34,370 bases of DNA. It comes from Aquibium sp. A9E412 (GTDB taxonomy: Bacteria > Pseudomonadota > Alphaproteobacteria > Rhizobiales > Rhizobiaceae). Position 1 is the first letter of the stretch. Each line of letters opens with the position of its first letter. Location: contig NZ_JAOAOP010000039.1 of the NCBI RefSeq assembly GCF_030398335.1, positions 1-34,370 of the forward strand, read 5' to 3'. Shown piece by piece: positions 14,765-22,443 of this stretch. The notes under the pieces were generated by a model, which saw nothing but the letters and a program-made list of their open reading frames with translations, was not told where the DNA came from and ran no database searches. The position numbers were made by a program, and so were the translations under genes.

Positions 14765-15651
14765 CGCGCGTCCTTCCCGCCGACGAGACCGCCGGGCCGG
14801 TAGAGCATGGTCAGGATCAGCGCCAGGCCGACGATGGCCAGCCGGGCGCTGGCGAGCGCCGTCTCGCTGATGTCGGGCAGCTCGTCACGCAGGAAGCGCG
14901 ATCCCTCGAGGAACAGCAGCACCACGCCAGCACCGACAATGGCGCCCAGGAAGCTGCGCGTCCCGCCGATAATCATCGCGATCCAGATGATAAAGGTGAC
15001 GTAGCTGATGAACTGATCGGGGCCGACATAGCCGATGTACTGCGCCTGCAGCCCGCCGGCGAAACCGGCGATCGCGGCCCCCAGGCACAGCACCTTGATG
15101 CGCGGCACGAACGGCTCCTTGCCGAGCACGCGCACGGCGTCCTCGTCGTCGCGGATCGCCTTCACGATACGGCCGAAGGGGCTGCGCACGATGACGCCGA
15201 GGCCGACGGCCACCAGGACGAGCGCAACCAGGATCAGCGCAAGAAAGGCGAGATCGCGCTCGATCCCGACACCGAGCGCGGCGAACGGGCGGGCAATGCC
15301 GCTGATGCCGGCGGTGCCGTTGGTCAGCCAGTCCTCGGCGACGATCGTCAGGCGCACGACCTCGGCGAAGCCGAGCGTGACGATGGCCAGATAGTCCTCG
15401 CGCAGACGCAGCGTCAGCAGTCCGATGGGCACCGCAGCGACGGCGGCGAAAAGCGCCGCGGCGGCTAGGCTGCCCCATGGCCCCCAGCCGAGCGCCGTGC
15501 CCAGAAGGGCCGCCGCATAGGCGCCGATGGCGTAGAAGCCGACCTGGCCGAAGTTGATGAGTCCAGTGTAGCCGTATTGCAGGCTGAGGCTGAGCGTCAG
15601 CAGACCGTAGATTCCGATCTGCGTGGTGACGGCAATCAGATAGCTGCTCAT
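14761..15651 (-). CDS. livM: Branched-chain-amino-acid-type ABC transporter permease (LivM family)
   Basis: 296 residues, about eight to ten membrane helices. Family signatures: LQYGYTGLINFGQVGFYAIGAYAAALL (about 23-50), LRLREDYLAIVTLGFAEVVRL (about 79-99) and SPFGRIVKAIRDDEDAVRVLGKE (about 153-175), the cytoplasmic loop contacting the ATPases. The start ATG (15651-15649) shares one base with the livH stop (TGATG), so the two permeases are translated in tandem. An open frame continues upstream but overlaps livH and is not coding. Confidence 0.9.
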   Translation of the reverse strand: MSSYLIAVTTQIGIYGLLTLSLSLQYGYTGLINFGQVGFYAIGAYAAALLGTALGWGPWGSLAAAALFAAVAAVPIGLLTLRLREDYLAIVTLGFAEVVRLTIVAEDWLTNGTAGISGIARPFAALGVGIERDLAFLALILVALVLVAVGLGVIVRSPFGRIVKAIRDDEDAVRVLGKEPFVPRIKVLCLGAAIAGFAGGLQAQYIGYVGPDQFISYVTFIIWIAMIIGGTRSFLGAIVGAGVVLLFLEGSRFLRDELPDISETALASARLAIVGLALILTMLYRPGGLVGGKDAR

Positions 15652-16529
15652 CAGCGAACGCTCCTGTCGCGGCCGAGCAGGCCCGAGGGGCGCACCAGAA
15701 GCACGACCAGAATGACGACGAAGCCGACCGCCGCTTTGTAGGTGGAGCCGACGAGCGGCACCGAAAGCTCCTGCGCGAGGCCGATGAGAACGCCGCCGAC
15801 GAGCGCGCCGATCGGGCTGCCGACACCGCCCAGGATGGCGGCCGCAAAGGCGGGCAGCAGCAGGTGCCAGCCCATCTCCGGCTCGATGACGGACTTGGCC
15901 GCCAGCAGCACGCCGGCGACGGCGGCCAGCATGCCGACCAGTAGCCAGAGCTGCAGCATCACCCGGCCGGCACGGATGCCGCTGACGCGGGCCAGGTCCG
16001 CATTGCCGGCGACGGCGCGCATGCGCCGGCCGATCGGCGTCTTGTGCAGCACGATGAAGGCGGCGGCGAGCGAAATCGCCGCACCGGCCGCGACGGCCAG
16101 GTCGAGCGGCTGCAGGAAGATGCCGCCGACCTCCACCGCGCGCACGATGGGCACGGGAAGCACCGTCGGATCGGTTCCGACGAAGAAGGTGAGCGTGTTG
16201 CGGATCAGAAAGGCCAGGCCGATTGACACGACGAGCGGCGCGACGAGCTTGCGGCCGGCCAGCCTGCGGAAGATCAGCAGATAGGCGAGCGCGGCAAGCA
16301 GGGCGCTGGCCAGGACGGCGACGCCGGCACCGAACACGAGGCTGCCGCCGGCCAGCACCGAGGCGCCCTTGGCGGTGTAGGCGGAGAACGTCATGAAATC
16401 GCCGGTCGCCGCGTTGGGAAACTTGGCCACCGCGTAGACCAGCGTGATGCCGAGCGCCGCCATGGCGATGATCAGGCCCTCGACGAGCCCGTTGACGGCC
16501 AGGTTGAGATAGAGTTGGGAGTGGCTCAA
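15651..16529 (-). CDS. livH: Branched-chain-amino-acid-type ABC transporter permease (LivH family), TTG start
   Basis: 292 residues, multi-spanning, with LivH signatures LVEGLIIAMAALGITLVYAVAKFPNAATGDFMTFSAYTAKG (about 15-55) and TPIGRRMRAVAGNADLARVSGI (about 164-185). Only a TTG (16529-16527) gives the normal N-terminus MSHSQLYLNLAVNGLVEG; it has a Shine-Dalgarno AGGAAG (16542-16537) 7 nt upstream, and the next ATG would delete the first helix. A rare start codon together with the preceding hairpin suggests lower expression than the binding protein. Confidence 0.88.
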   Translation of the reverse strand: MSHSQLYLNLAVNGLVEGLIIAMAALGITLVYAVAKFPNAATGDFMTFSAYTAKGASVLAGGSLVFGAGVAVLASALLAALAYLLIFRRLAGRKLVAPLVVSIGLAFLIRNTLTFFVGTDPTVLPVPIVRAVEVGGIFLQPLDLAVAAGAAISLAAAFIVLHKTPIGRRMRAVAGNADLARVSGIRAGRVMLQLWLLVGMLAAVAGVLLAAKSVIEPEMGWHLLLPAFAAAILGGVGSPIGALVGGVLIGLAQELSVPLVGSTYKAAVGFVVILVVLLVRPSGLLGRDRSVR

Positions 16530-16548
16530 GGACTGTCTTCCTGTGAAG

Positions 16549-16568
16549 GGGGCCCCGACCGGGGCCCC
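16549..16568 (-). terminator. Hairpin between the SBP gene and livH (operon attenuator)
   Basis: Two GGGGCCCC arms (16549-16556 and 16561-16568) form an 8-bp stem with a 4-nt loop, about 35 nt after the binding-protein stop and 20 nt before livH. It occupies the same place in the operon as the hairpin at 11172-11195 in the other transporter. Confidence 0.55.
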
Positions 16569-16603
16569 GCATGTCGAGGAACGGGCGATCGGCCGTCCGG
16601 CTG

Positions 16604-17842
16604 TCAGAGCGTGATCAGCTCACGCTGCACCGCCTTGCCGTCCTGCAGGACATCCCACGAGAACAGCCCGCCGGTGTCGTCGCCGCGCTCGTCGAACTCG
16701 ACCAGGCTGGAGGCGCCGCTGTAGTTCACCTTGCCGGCCTTCAGCTTGTCCTTGCCGGAGACGAAGTCGAACACCTGTTCGCCGGGGCTGTTGGCGACCT
16801 CGCGGATGCGGCCGTTGATGTCGGCGTTCGAGGCGCCGGGGCCGGCCGCGGCGATGGCGTAGGCAAGCACGTTGACCATGTCGTAGCACATCGCGCCATA
16901 GGCGTTCGCGCTGCCAGGCTCGCCCATGGCCTCGCGGTAGAGGCGGTCGTAGAGCGCGACGCTCGGATTGTCCTTGGTCAGCACGGCCGAGGCGGTGCTG
17001 ACGCCCTCGACCGCCGGCGCGCCGATCGCCTCGACGAGCTTGGTGCCGAGCGCCCAGTGCGGCGCCAGAACGCCGGCCCGGCTGCCGAGCTGGAACGCCT
17101 CGCGCAGGATGATCGTCGTGTCGGCGAGGTAGGAGCCGAGCACCAGGCAGTCGGGGTTGCTCGCCAGCGCCGTCTGCAGCTCGGAGCGGTAGCTCGGCTT
17201 GCTCGGCTCATAGGCGATCCGGTCGACGAACTCGCCGCCATTGGCGGTGAACTCGTGCACGAAGCCGTCGATCTGAGCCTTGCCGGACGAGTTGTTGAGA
17301 TGCATGCCGACGGCGCGCTTGTAGCCCGACTTCAGGGCGATGCGGGCATAGGCGACGCCGTAGGCGAAGGAGGTCGGCGTGAACCGCTTGACCAGGTCCT
17401 TGGTGTTCTCCTCGGAGATCTCCGGCGCGCCGGAGCAGGTGAACAGCATGACGTCGTTGGGCTGCGTGACAGCCGACATCACCGCAAGCGTGACGCTCGA
17501 CGACCAGGTGCCGAGGATCGCATCGACCTTGTTGATCTCGACCAGCTTCTTGGCCGCCAGCACGCCGGCCTCGGGCTTGGTCTGATCGTCCTCCGAAATG
17601 ACCTCGAACATGCGGCCGTCGATGCCGCCGGCCTCGTTGATGAGCCGCGCGGTGGCCTGCAGCGTGGCCAGCATGCCGGCACCCTCCTCGCTGCCGGGGC
17701 CGGTGAGCGGGTTCAGCGCGCCGATGCGGAACGGGCGCTCGGCCTGAGCGCGCAGCGGCCCGGCCGGCAGCGCCAGCGCGGCCGCACCGGCCGCCGTGCC
17801 GGCAAGAAACCGGCGTCGCGAAAGGATGGAATGAAAGGGCAT
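16604..17842 (-). CDS. Liv-type ABC transporter substrate-binding protein (Peripla_BP_6), Tat-type signal
   Basis: 412 residues. The N-terminus MPFHSILSRRRFLAGTAAG followed by a hydrophobic stretch to about residue 32 is a twin-arginine export signal (SRRRFLA), implying export of a folded protein. The mature part has the LivJ/AmiC-type opening FRIGALNPLTGPGSEEGAGMLATLQATARLINEAGGIDGRMFEVISEDDQ. The start at 17842 is chosen because GGAGGAG stands a few nt upstream and the signal begins there; an in-frame ATG 60 nt further upstream lies in the promoter region. It heads the Liv operon and is divergent from the XRE-cupin regulator. AmiC-like members bind amides and aromatic acids; the ligand here is unknown. 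Confidence 0.9.
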   Translation of the reverse strand: MPFHSILSRRRFLAGTAAGAAALALPAGPLRAQAERPFRIGALNPLTGPGSEEGAGMLATLQATARLINEAGGIDGRMFEVISEDDQTKPEAGVLAAKKLVEINKVDAILGTWSSSVTLAVMSAVTQPNDVMLFTCSGAPEISEENTKDLVKRFTPTSFAYGVAYARIALKSGYKRAVGMHLNNSSGKAQIDGFVHEFTANGGEFVDRIAYEPSKPSYRSELQTALASNPDCLVLGSYLADTTIILREAFQLGSRAGVLAPHWALGTKLVEAIGAPAVEGVSTASAVLTKDNPSVALYDRLYREAMGEPGSANAYGAMCYDMVNVLAYAIAAAGPGASNADINGRIREVANSPGEQVFDFVSGKDKLKAGKVNYSGASSLVEFDERGDDTGGLFSWDVLQDGKAVQRELITL

Positions 17843-17878
17843 TGTCTCCTCCGAGGTTGGTGGTTTCTTGCGCCTTGT

Positions 17879-17916
17879 GCAAAATATTTGCCTATTTGTC
17901 AATCTTGCATCATACT
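17879..17916 (+). promoter_or_regulatory. Promoter and palindromic operator between the Liv SBP gene and the XRE-cupin gene
   Basis: GCAAA-ATA-TTTGC (17879-17891) is a perfect palindrome. It overlaps a plus-strand promoter candidate: -35 TTGCCT (17888-17893), 17-nt spacer, -10 CATACT (17911-17916). A minus-strand TTGACA (17902-17897) points toward the Liv operon but lacks a good -10. This is the most likely site for the XRE-cupin protein to control both directions. Confidence 0.5.
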
Positions 17917-17963
17917 GGTTTGAAAGCTACCCAGCGTTGAGAGTCAGCGAGAAGGTACCGGCG

Positions 17964-18593
17964 GTGTCGGCAGAAAGCAGGGAAACAGCGGAGGACGGGG
18001 AGCGCCCCGACATCGAGAAGGCGGTCGGTCACGCGGTGCGGGCGTTCCGTCAGGAACGCGGCATCAGCATCACCGATCTGGCCAGTTCGGCGGGGGTCTC
18101 CGTCGCCATGCTGTCGCGCGTCGAGAGCGGCCGCGTCGCCGCATCGCTGCGCACGCTGCAGGCGATCGCCACCGCGCTGCGCGTGCCGGTGGCCTCGCTG
18201 CTCAAGGATGTCGAGGAGAAGAGCGACGCGACCTTCCTGCCGCCGGGCGGCGGCCTCGAGGTGGTCCGGCAGGCGTTGCGCGGCACCTACATCTACCGGC
18301 TTCTCGGCCACACGACGACCACCGACGTCGTGCTCGAGCCGTACATCAACGTCTTTCCGTCGACCGATGGCTCCTTCAAGCGGACGCAGTACGACGGCGT
18401 GAAGTTTCTCTACATGCTCGAAGGGGAGATCACCTACCAGCACGGCGACACAATCTACACGATGACCCCGGGAGCGACCTTGTTCTTCGGGGCCCAGATC
18501 ATGCACGGCCCGGAACGGATCCTGAAGGCACCGGCCACGCTGCTTTCGGTGCAGGCCTATCTCCGCAATCCCAAGCGCAATCAGAACAAATAG
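17964..18593 (+). CDS. XRE family regulator with C-terminal cupin domain
   Basis: 209 residues. Helix-turn-helix about 19-75 (VRAFRQERGISITDLASSAGVSVAMLSRVESGRVAASLRTLQAIATALRV), then a cupin sensor (about 125-195: EPYINVFPSTDG, KFLYMLEGEITYQHGDTIYTMTPGATLFFGAQIMHGPERI). Such HTH_3-cupin proteins commonly control amino-acid or polyamine catabolism through a ligand bound in the cupin. The GTG at 17964 is chosen as it has AGAAGG nearby; the open frame extends upstream without a good start. It is 11 nt from the second deacylase gene, so the two are co-transcribed, and it faces the Liv operon. Role as regulator of both is inferred. Confidence 0.86.
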   Translation: MSAESRETAEDGERPDIEKAVGHAVRAFRQERGISITDLASSAGVSVAMLSRVESGRVAASLRTLQAIATALRVPVASLLKDVEEKSDATFLPPGGGLEVVRQALRGTYIYRLLGHTTTTDVVLEPYINVFPSTDGSFKRTQYDGVKFLYMLEGEITYQHGDTIYTMTPGATLFFGAQIMHGPERILKAPATLLSVQAYLRNPKRNQNK

Positions 18594-18604
18594 TCAGGTG
18601 AACG

Positions 18605-19579
18605 ATGAAAATTGGTACTGTCGAAGCGCGGCAGGGCACGCTCAGCCGCGGACAGCTTCCTCTTGGCGAATATCCCGACGGCGGCGCCATCGCCTCGCCG
18701 CTGATCGTGGCGAGCGGCCGCAAGCCGGGACCGGTCCTGTGGGTGCAGACCTGCATCCACGGCAACGAGGTGGGCGGTCCGGTGGCCGTGCACCGGTTCC
18801 TCGAGAGCCTCGACCTCGAGGCGCTGTCGGGCACCATCGTCTTCGCGCTGCAGGGCAACCCGCTCGCCTTTCGCGAGCTGTCGCGCGCCACGCCGCAGGA
18901 CGGGCAGAACCTCAACCGGCTGTTCCCCGGCAGCGCGCAGGGCTCGCTGTCGGAGATCATCGCCGATCGGCTGATCGGCACGGCGCTCGAGACCGCCGAC
19001 GCGATGCTCGACCTGCATTCGGGCGGCCATTTCATGATCACCTGCCACTACGCGCTCTATCATGACGACGGCTCGGCAGCCGGCAGGGAGACGGCCCGGC
19101 TCGTGCGCGGGCTCGGTGTGCCGAACCTGTGGAACTCGCTCGAGGAGTGGCTGAGCGGCGCCGCCTTCGCGCAGTTCACCAAGGCCGGCAAGCCGGGCCT
19201 GATCGTCGAGACCGGCGGCGGCGCGCGCGTCACCGAGGAGGATATCGAGCGTTTCGTCCTGGCGATCGAGGGCATGACCCGCGGTCTCGGCATGCTGCCC
19301 GGCGCCCCGGTCGCGCTCGACGCCTACCGCTACGGCACCAACGCGGTCGACCTGACGGCGCGCCGCGGCGGTCTCTACCGCTCGCTGGTCGAGGCCGGCG
19401 ACGAGGTCGTCCGCGACCAGCTCGTCGGCGAGGTGATCGACATCTTCGGCGACGTGACCGAAGAGGTGCGCTGTCCGCTCGAGCACGGCTGGGTCGGCGC
19501 CATCAGGCGCCCGTGGATGCCGATCTACTCCGGCGAGGAGGTGATCGAGATCATCGAGACCATGCCGGAACCGGCCTGA
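18605..19579 (+). CDS. AstE/AspA family zinc deacylase, second paralogue
   Basis: 324 residues of the succinylglutamate desuccinylase/aspartoacylase family. Zinc ligands His52 and Glu55 (CIHGNEVGG, 50-58) and His138 (DLHSGG, 136-141); LNRLFPG (103-109) is the substrate-binding motif. It aligns only in the core with the DoeB-like protein at 11233, so it is a separate branch, not a recent duplicate. Expected to remove an acyl group from an amino-acid-like compound brought in by the divergent Liv transporter. The ATG follows CAGGTGA, and the gene lies 11 nt after the XRE-cupin gene. Substrate unknown. Confidence 0.83.
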   Translation: MKIGTVEARQGTLSRGQLPLGEYPDGGAIASPLIVASGRKPGPVLWVQTCIHGNEVGGPVAVHRFLESLDLEALSGTIVFALQGNPLAFRELSRATPQDGQNLNRLFPGSAQGSLSEIIADRLIGTALETADAMLDLHSGGHFMITCHYALYHDDGSAAGRETARLVRGLGVPNLWNSLEEWLSGAAFAQFTKAGKPGLIVETGGGARVTEEDIERFVLAIEGMTRGLGMLPGAPVALDAYRYGTNAVDLTARRGGLYRSLVEAGDEVVRDQLVGEVIDIFGDVTEEVRCPLEHGWVGAIRRPWMPIYSGEEVIEIIETMPEPA

Positions 19580-19621
19580 GGCCGAACCGAAGCGACCGGG
19601 CGGCGGCGCCTCGCGCGCCGT

Positions 19622-19652
19622 CCCGCAGCCGGCACGATGCGCCCGCTGCGGG
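19622..19652. terminator. Hairpin between convergent genes
   Basis: CCCGCAGC (19622-19629) / GCTGCGGG (19645-19652), a perfect 8-bp stem with a 15-nt loop, between the second deacylase stop (19579) and the LysR stop (19666). It could terminate from either side. Confidence 0.5.
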
Positions 19653-19665
19653 CGGCGGCGGACGC

Positions 19666-20517
19666 TCAGCCCGGCGCGCCGGCCCACGCGTGCAGCCGGC
19701 GGATCGGCGGCGAGGCGAGATCGGCGCGGCGCGTCACCAGGTGATAGGTCGCGTTGCCGGGCGCCGGGCGCCGCGCCAGGACGCGCAGCCGCGCCCGCTC
19801 GCCGACGGTGCAGGCGCGCACGCTGGCGATGCCGTGGCCGAGTTCGGCGGCGCGCAGGCTCGCCGCATCGTCGCTCACCCGCGGCCCCCAGCGCACCGCC
19901 GCCGCCGGCACGCCGAACCGCTCGAGCCAGGCCGGCCACTCGTCGAGGCCCGTCTGGCAGATCAGCGGCCGCTCGCGCAGGTGGGCGGCCGGGTCGCCGC
20001 CGGCCGGCCCGTCGGCGGCGACGAGCGCGATCTGCGCGGCGACGAGCGGCGTGGCGGCCAGCTCCTCGGAGAACCGGCCGCCGTAGCGGATGGCGATGTC
20101 GGCGGCCGTCCAGCGCCGCGTCCGCTCGAAGGGCGTGGCCGCGGTCACCAGCTCGAGCGGGCGCGGGGCGACCAGGGCCACGAGCGCGGCGAGCCGCGGC
20201 ATCAGCCAGGCGTCGGCGAAGGCCGGCGTGGCGTGCAGGCGCATCACGGGCTCGGCGCGATCGGCCGTCAGGGCCGCCTCGACCGCCTCGAGATGCGGCC
20301 GCACGCGCTCGAACAGGGCCAGGCCGACGCTTGTCGGCACCAGGTGGCGGCCGCGCCGCTCGACCAGCCGGTCGCCGAGATGCGCCTCGAGCGCGGCGAT
20401 CCGCTGGCTGACGGCGCCGGGGCTGACGTTCAGCCGCCCGGCAGCCTCGGCCGCGCTCAGCCCGCGCGCGATCTCGGCAAAGGTGCGCAGCGCGTCGAAG
20501 GGAAGCCGCGAGGTCAT
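19666..20517 (-). CDS. LysR family transcriptional regulator (GcvA-like)
   Basis: 283 residues. N-terminal winged helix (about 5-65): LPFDALRTFAEIARGLSAAEAAGRLNVSPGAVSQRIAALEAHLGDRLVERRGRHLVPTSVG. The C-terminal substrate-binding domain (about 90-280) has the GcvA-like DIAIRYGG and LRAAELGHGIASVRA stretches. It is divergent from the EamA exporter gene, 79 nt away, with a TTTAG-N5-CTAAA palindrome between, so it most likely controls that exporter. Inducer unknown. Confidence 0.87.
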   Translation of the reverse strand: MTSRLPFDALRTFAEIARGLSAAEAAGRLNVSPGAVSQRIAALEAHLGDRLVERRGRHLVPTSVGLALFERVRPHLEAVEAALTADRAEPVMRLHATPAFADAWLMPRLAALVALVAPRPLELVTAATPFERTRRWTAADIAIRYGGRFSEELAATPLVAAQIALVAADGPAGGDPAAHLRERPLICQTGLDEWPAWLERFGVPAAAVRWGPRVSDDAASLRAAELGHGIASVRACTVGERARLRVLARRPAPGNATYHLVTRRADLASPPIRRLHAWAGAPG

Positions 20518-20525
20518 GTCCCTAG

Positions 20526-20540
20526 TTTAGGGCAGCTAAA
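20526..20540. promoter_or_regulatory. LysR-type operator candidate
   Basis: TTTAG (20526-20530), GGCAG, CTAAA (20536-20540): a perfect 15-bp interrupted palindrome of LysR-box type, 9 nt upstream of the lysR start and 57 nt before the EamA start. Confidence 0.45.
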
Positions 20541-20596
20541 GCGGCGGTCGAGACATCTCGTTTGTGCCGCGCGCCGCCTCGGCCGAGACCGGCGGC

Positions 20597-21499
20597 ATGT
20601 CCGAACCCCGCACGCCGCTCACGCCGTCCTCCGCGCTGCTGCTCGTTATCGTCTTCGCCGCCTTCGGCGGGCAGCAGACAGCCGTCAAGCTCGCCGTCGG
20701 CGACATCGGCCCGGTGCTGCAGGCCGCGCTCCGGTCGGCCGGCGGCGCCTTGCTGCTGGCGGTCTGGTTCGTCGTGCGCCGCAAGAACCCGTTCGCTGCG
20801 CCGGTCGCGCTGTCGGTCGTGCTCGGCCTGCTGTTCGCGGTCGATTTCGGCCTGCTCTACGTCGGCATCGCGCTCACCGCGGCAAGCCACGCCACGGTGC
20901 TCTACTACACCGCGCCGATGATGATCGCGCTCGCGGCGATGACGGCGATCGCCGACGAGCCCTTCGACCGACGCAAGATCGCCGGGATCGGCATCGCCTT
21001 CGCCGGCGTGGCGGCGGTGGCGCTGGTGCGCCCGGCCGGCGGCGCGGCCGGCGCCACGCTCCTCGGCGACGCGCTGTGCCTCGGCGCGGCCGCCGCATGG
21101 GCGCTGACCGTGCTCGTCATCCGCGGCACGCGGCTGAAGGCCGTCGACGCCTCGGTGGTGCTGTTCCACCAGCTCTTCTGGTCGATCCCGGTGCTGGCGA
21201 TCGTCGCCCTGGCGGCGGGCGAGACGGCCGCCATCGGCTGGAGCGGCCCGGCGCTCGGCGCGCTGGCTTTCCAGACGGTCGCCGTGGCCTTCGCCGGCTA
21301 CCTCGTCTTCTTCCGGCTGATCCAGCGTCACCCGGCCTCGCAGGTCTCGGCGATGAGTTTCCTGGCACCGCTGTTCGGCGTGCTCAGCGCCTGGGCCATC
21401 CTCGGCGAAGCGCTGACGCCGGGTCTCGCCGCCGGCGCCGCGGCGATCCTCGCCGGCCTGTTCCTGACCAACCGGAGCGGGGCCGCCCGGCGCGGCTGA
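20597..21499 (+). CDS. EamA/DMT family transporter (RhaT/YdcZ-like metabolite exporter)
   Basis: 300 residues, ten predicted membrane helices in two EamA repeats: repeat 1 about 10-135, with YVGIALTAASHATVLYYTAPMMIALAA; repeat 2 about 145-295, with FQTVAVAFAGYLVFFRLIQRHPASQVSAMSFLAPLFGVLSAWAILGEALTPG. This superfamily mostly exports amino acids or other small metabolites. The ATG at 20597 is chosen because it begins a normal N-terminus; a GTG at 20564 would add 11 atypical residues. Divergent from a LysR regulator. Substrate not assignable. Confidence 0.85.
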   Translation: MSEPRTPLTPSSALLLVIVFAAFGGQQTAVKLAVGDIGPVLQAALRSAGGALLLAVWFVVRRKNPFAAPVALSVVLGLLFAVDFGLLYVGIALTAASHATVLYYTAPMMIALAAMTAIADEPFDRRKIAGIGIAFAGVAAVALVRPAGGAAGATLLGDALCLGAAAAWALTVLVIRGTRLKAVDASVVLFHQLFWSIPVLAIVALAAGETAAIGWSGPALGALAFQTVAVAFAGYLVFFRLIQRHPASQVSAMSFLAPLFGVLSAWAILGEALTPGLAAGAAAILAGLFLTNRSGAARRG

Positions 21500-21732
21500 G
21501 GCGTGGCCGCACGGACGGCGGCGGCTCAGGCCTGCGAGATGCAAGGGCGAGCAAGCGTCGGACGTGCCAGGCCGCCCAAGGCCAGAGACAAGGCGAACGG
21601 CCCTCCCCCGTGCTGGAGGAGTTGGAGCTCTCGGGACACGTCACGGACGGCGCCGCGCCGGGCTCGAGCCGTAGCGAGCCGCACCGCGCGGCAAGGGCGA
21701 CGAACAGGGTCGACGTTCGCCTGGACGATGAA
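21500..21732. other. Gene-free stretch between the EamA gene and bioR
   Basis: About 230 nt with no convincing coding sequence on either strand. Short open frames cross it but lack family features and ribosome-binding sites. No clear hairpin was found, so termination of the EamA gene is not explained. Confidence 0.4.
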
Positions 21733-21742
21733 TTATCTATAA
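21733..21742 (+). promoter_or_regulatory. BioR box upstream of bioR
   Basis: Exact TTATCTATAA, the known alphaproteobacterial BioR operator. It ends 3 nt before the bioR ATG and includes the likely -10 region, so it implies tight autorepression. An identical box precedes bioY. Confidence 0.85.
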
Positions 21743-21745
21743 ATC

Positions 21746-22366
21746 ATGACCTCTGCCAAAGACGAGACCATCGCGGTGCGGATCAGCCGGACGCTGGCCG
21801 ACCGGATCATATCCGGAGCCATAGAAGCCGGTGCGCGACTGCGGCAGGATCATGTCGCCGAGGAATTTGGCGCCAGCCATGTTCCCGTTCGCGAGGCTTT
21901 CCGTCGTCTGGAGTCGCAAGGGCTGGTCGTCAGCGAGCCCCGTCGGGGTGTGCGTGTGGCAGGGTTCAGTCCGCAAGAGGTGCGGGAGGTCGCGGAGATG
22001 CGCGCCTCGCTCGAAGCCTTGGCGCTTCGCCACGCCGTTCCGCATCTGACCAAGGCTATCCTCGATCAGGCCGAGGAAGCGAACAAGGCGGGAGATCGTG
22101 CGCGCGACGTCCAGGCGTGGGAAGAAGCAAATCGCAGCTTCCATCGCATCATCCTGACCCCGTGCGGGATGCCCCGGCTGCTCGGGGCCATCGACGATCT
22201 GCACACGGCCAGCGCCCGGTTTCTGTTCTCGGGATGGCGCGCCGAATGGGAGGCCCCAACCGATCGCGATCACCGAGCGATCCTGGACGCCTTGAGGGCC
22301 GGCGAGGCCGAGATCGCCGAATCCGTACTCGCCAGACACATCCAGACGATCGGGCAAAAAAGCTGA
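21746..22366 (+). CDS. bioR: GntR family biotin regulator BioR
   Basis: 206 residues of the FadR/FCD branch of GntR regulators. Winged helix about 8-72 (LADRIISGAIEAGARLRQDHVAEEFGASHVPVREAFRRLESQGLVVSEPRRGVRVAGF) and FCD ligand domain about 78-205 with metal-binding-type positions ASLEALALRHA and ARHIQTI. BioR replaces BirA as biotin repressor in many alphaproteobacteria. The identification rests on the exact BioR boxes before this gene and before bioY, 245 nt downstream. No Shine-Dalgarno precedes the ATG at 21746, which lies 3 nt after the box, so the mRNA may be leaderless or translation may begin at the in-frame GTG at 21776. Confidence 0.9.
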   Translation: MTSAKDETIAVRISRTLADRIISGAIEAGARLRQDHVAEEFGASHVPVREAFRRLESQGLVVSEPRRGVRVAGFSPQEVREVAEMRASLEALALRHAVPHLTKAILDQAEEANKAGDRARDVQAWEEANRSFHRIILTPCGMPRLLGAIDDLHTASARFLFSGWRAEWEAPTDRDHRAILDALRAGEAEIAESVLARHIQTIGQKS

Positions 22367-22391
22367 CCTGACAGGGATTCCTTCGCTTTCG

Positions 22392-22432
22392 AGCCGTTCT
22401 GCTTTTCACGGCACGCAGATCGGCGCCGAGTG
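22392..22432 (+). repeat. Hairpin repeat, copy 1 (downstream of bioR)
   Basis: GCCGTTCTGC (22393-22402) / GCAGATCGGC (22415-22424), a 10-bp stem with one mismatch and a TTTTCAC-type loop. About 40 nt closely match the element after the DUF1284 gene (23642-23682). Probably also the bioR terminator. Confidence 0.55.
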
Positions 22433-22443
22433 ATCGTCTCGAG

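Noticed and set aside
15652-16572. Upstream extension of livM
   Set aside because: It would overlap all of livH; the LivM N-terminus MSSYLIAVTTQIGIYGLL begins at 15651.
21503-21742. 79-codon open frame before bioR (and antisense frame 21384-21644)
   Set aside because: No ribosome-binding site, no family features; the 3' end overlaps the BioR box.
19129-22371. 1080-codon plus-strand open frame across the deacylase, LysR, EamA and bioR genes
   Set aside because: It crosses five well-supported genes on both strands and is Arg-rich low-complexity; an artefact of few stop codons at high GC.
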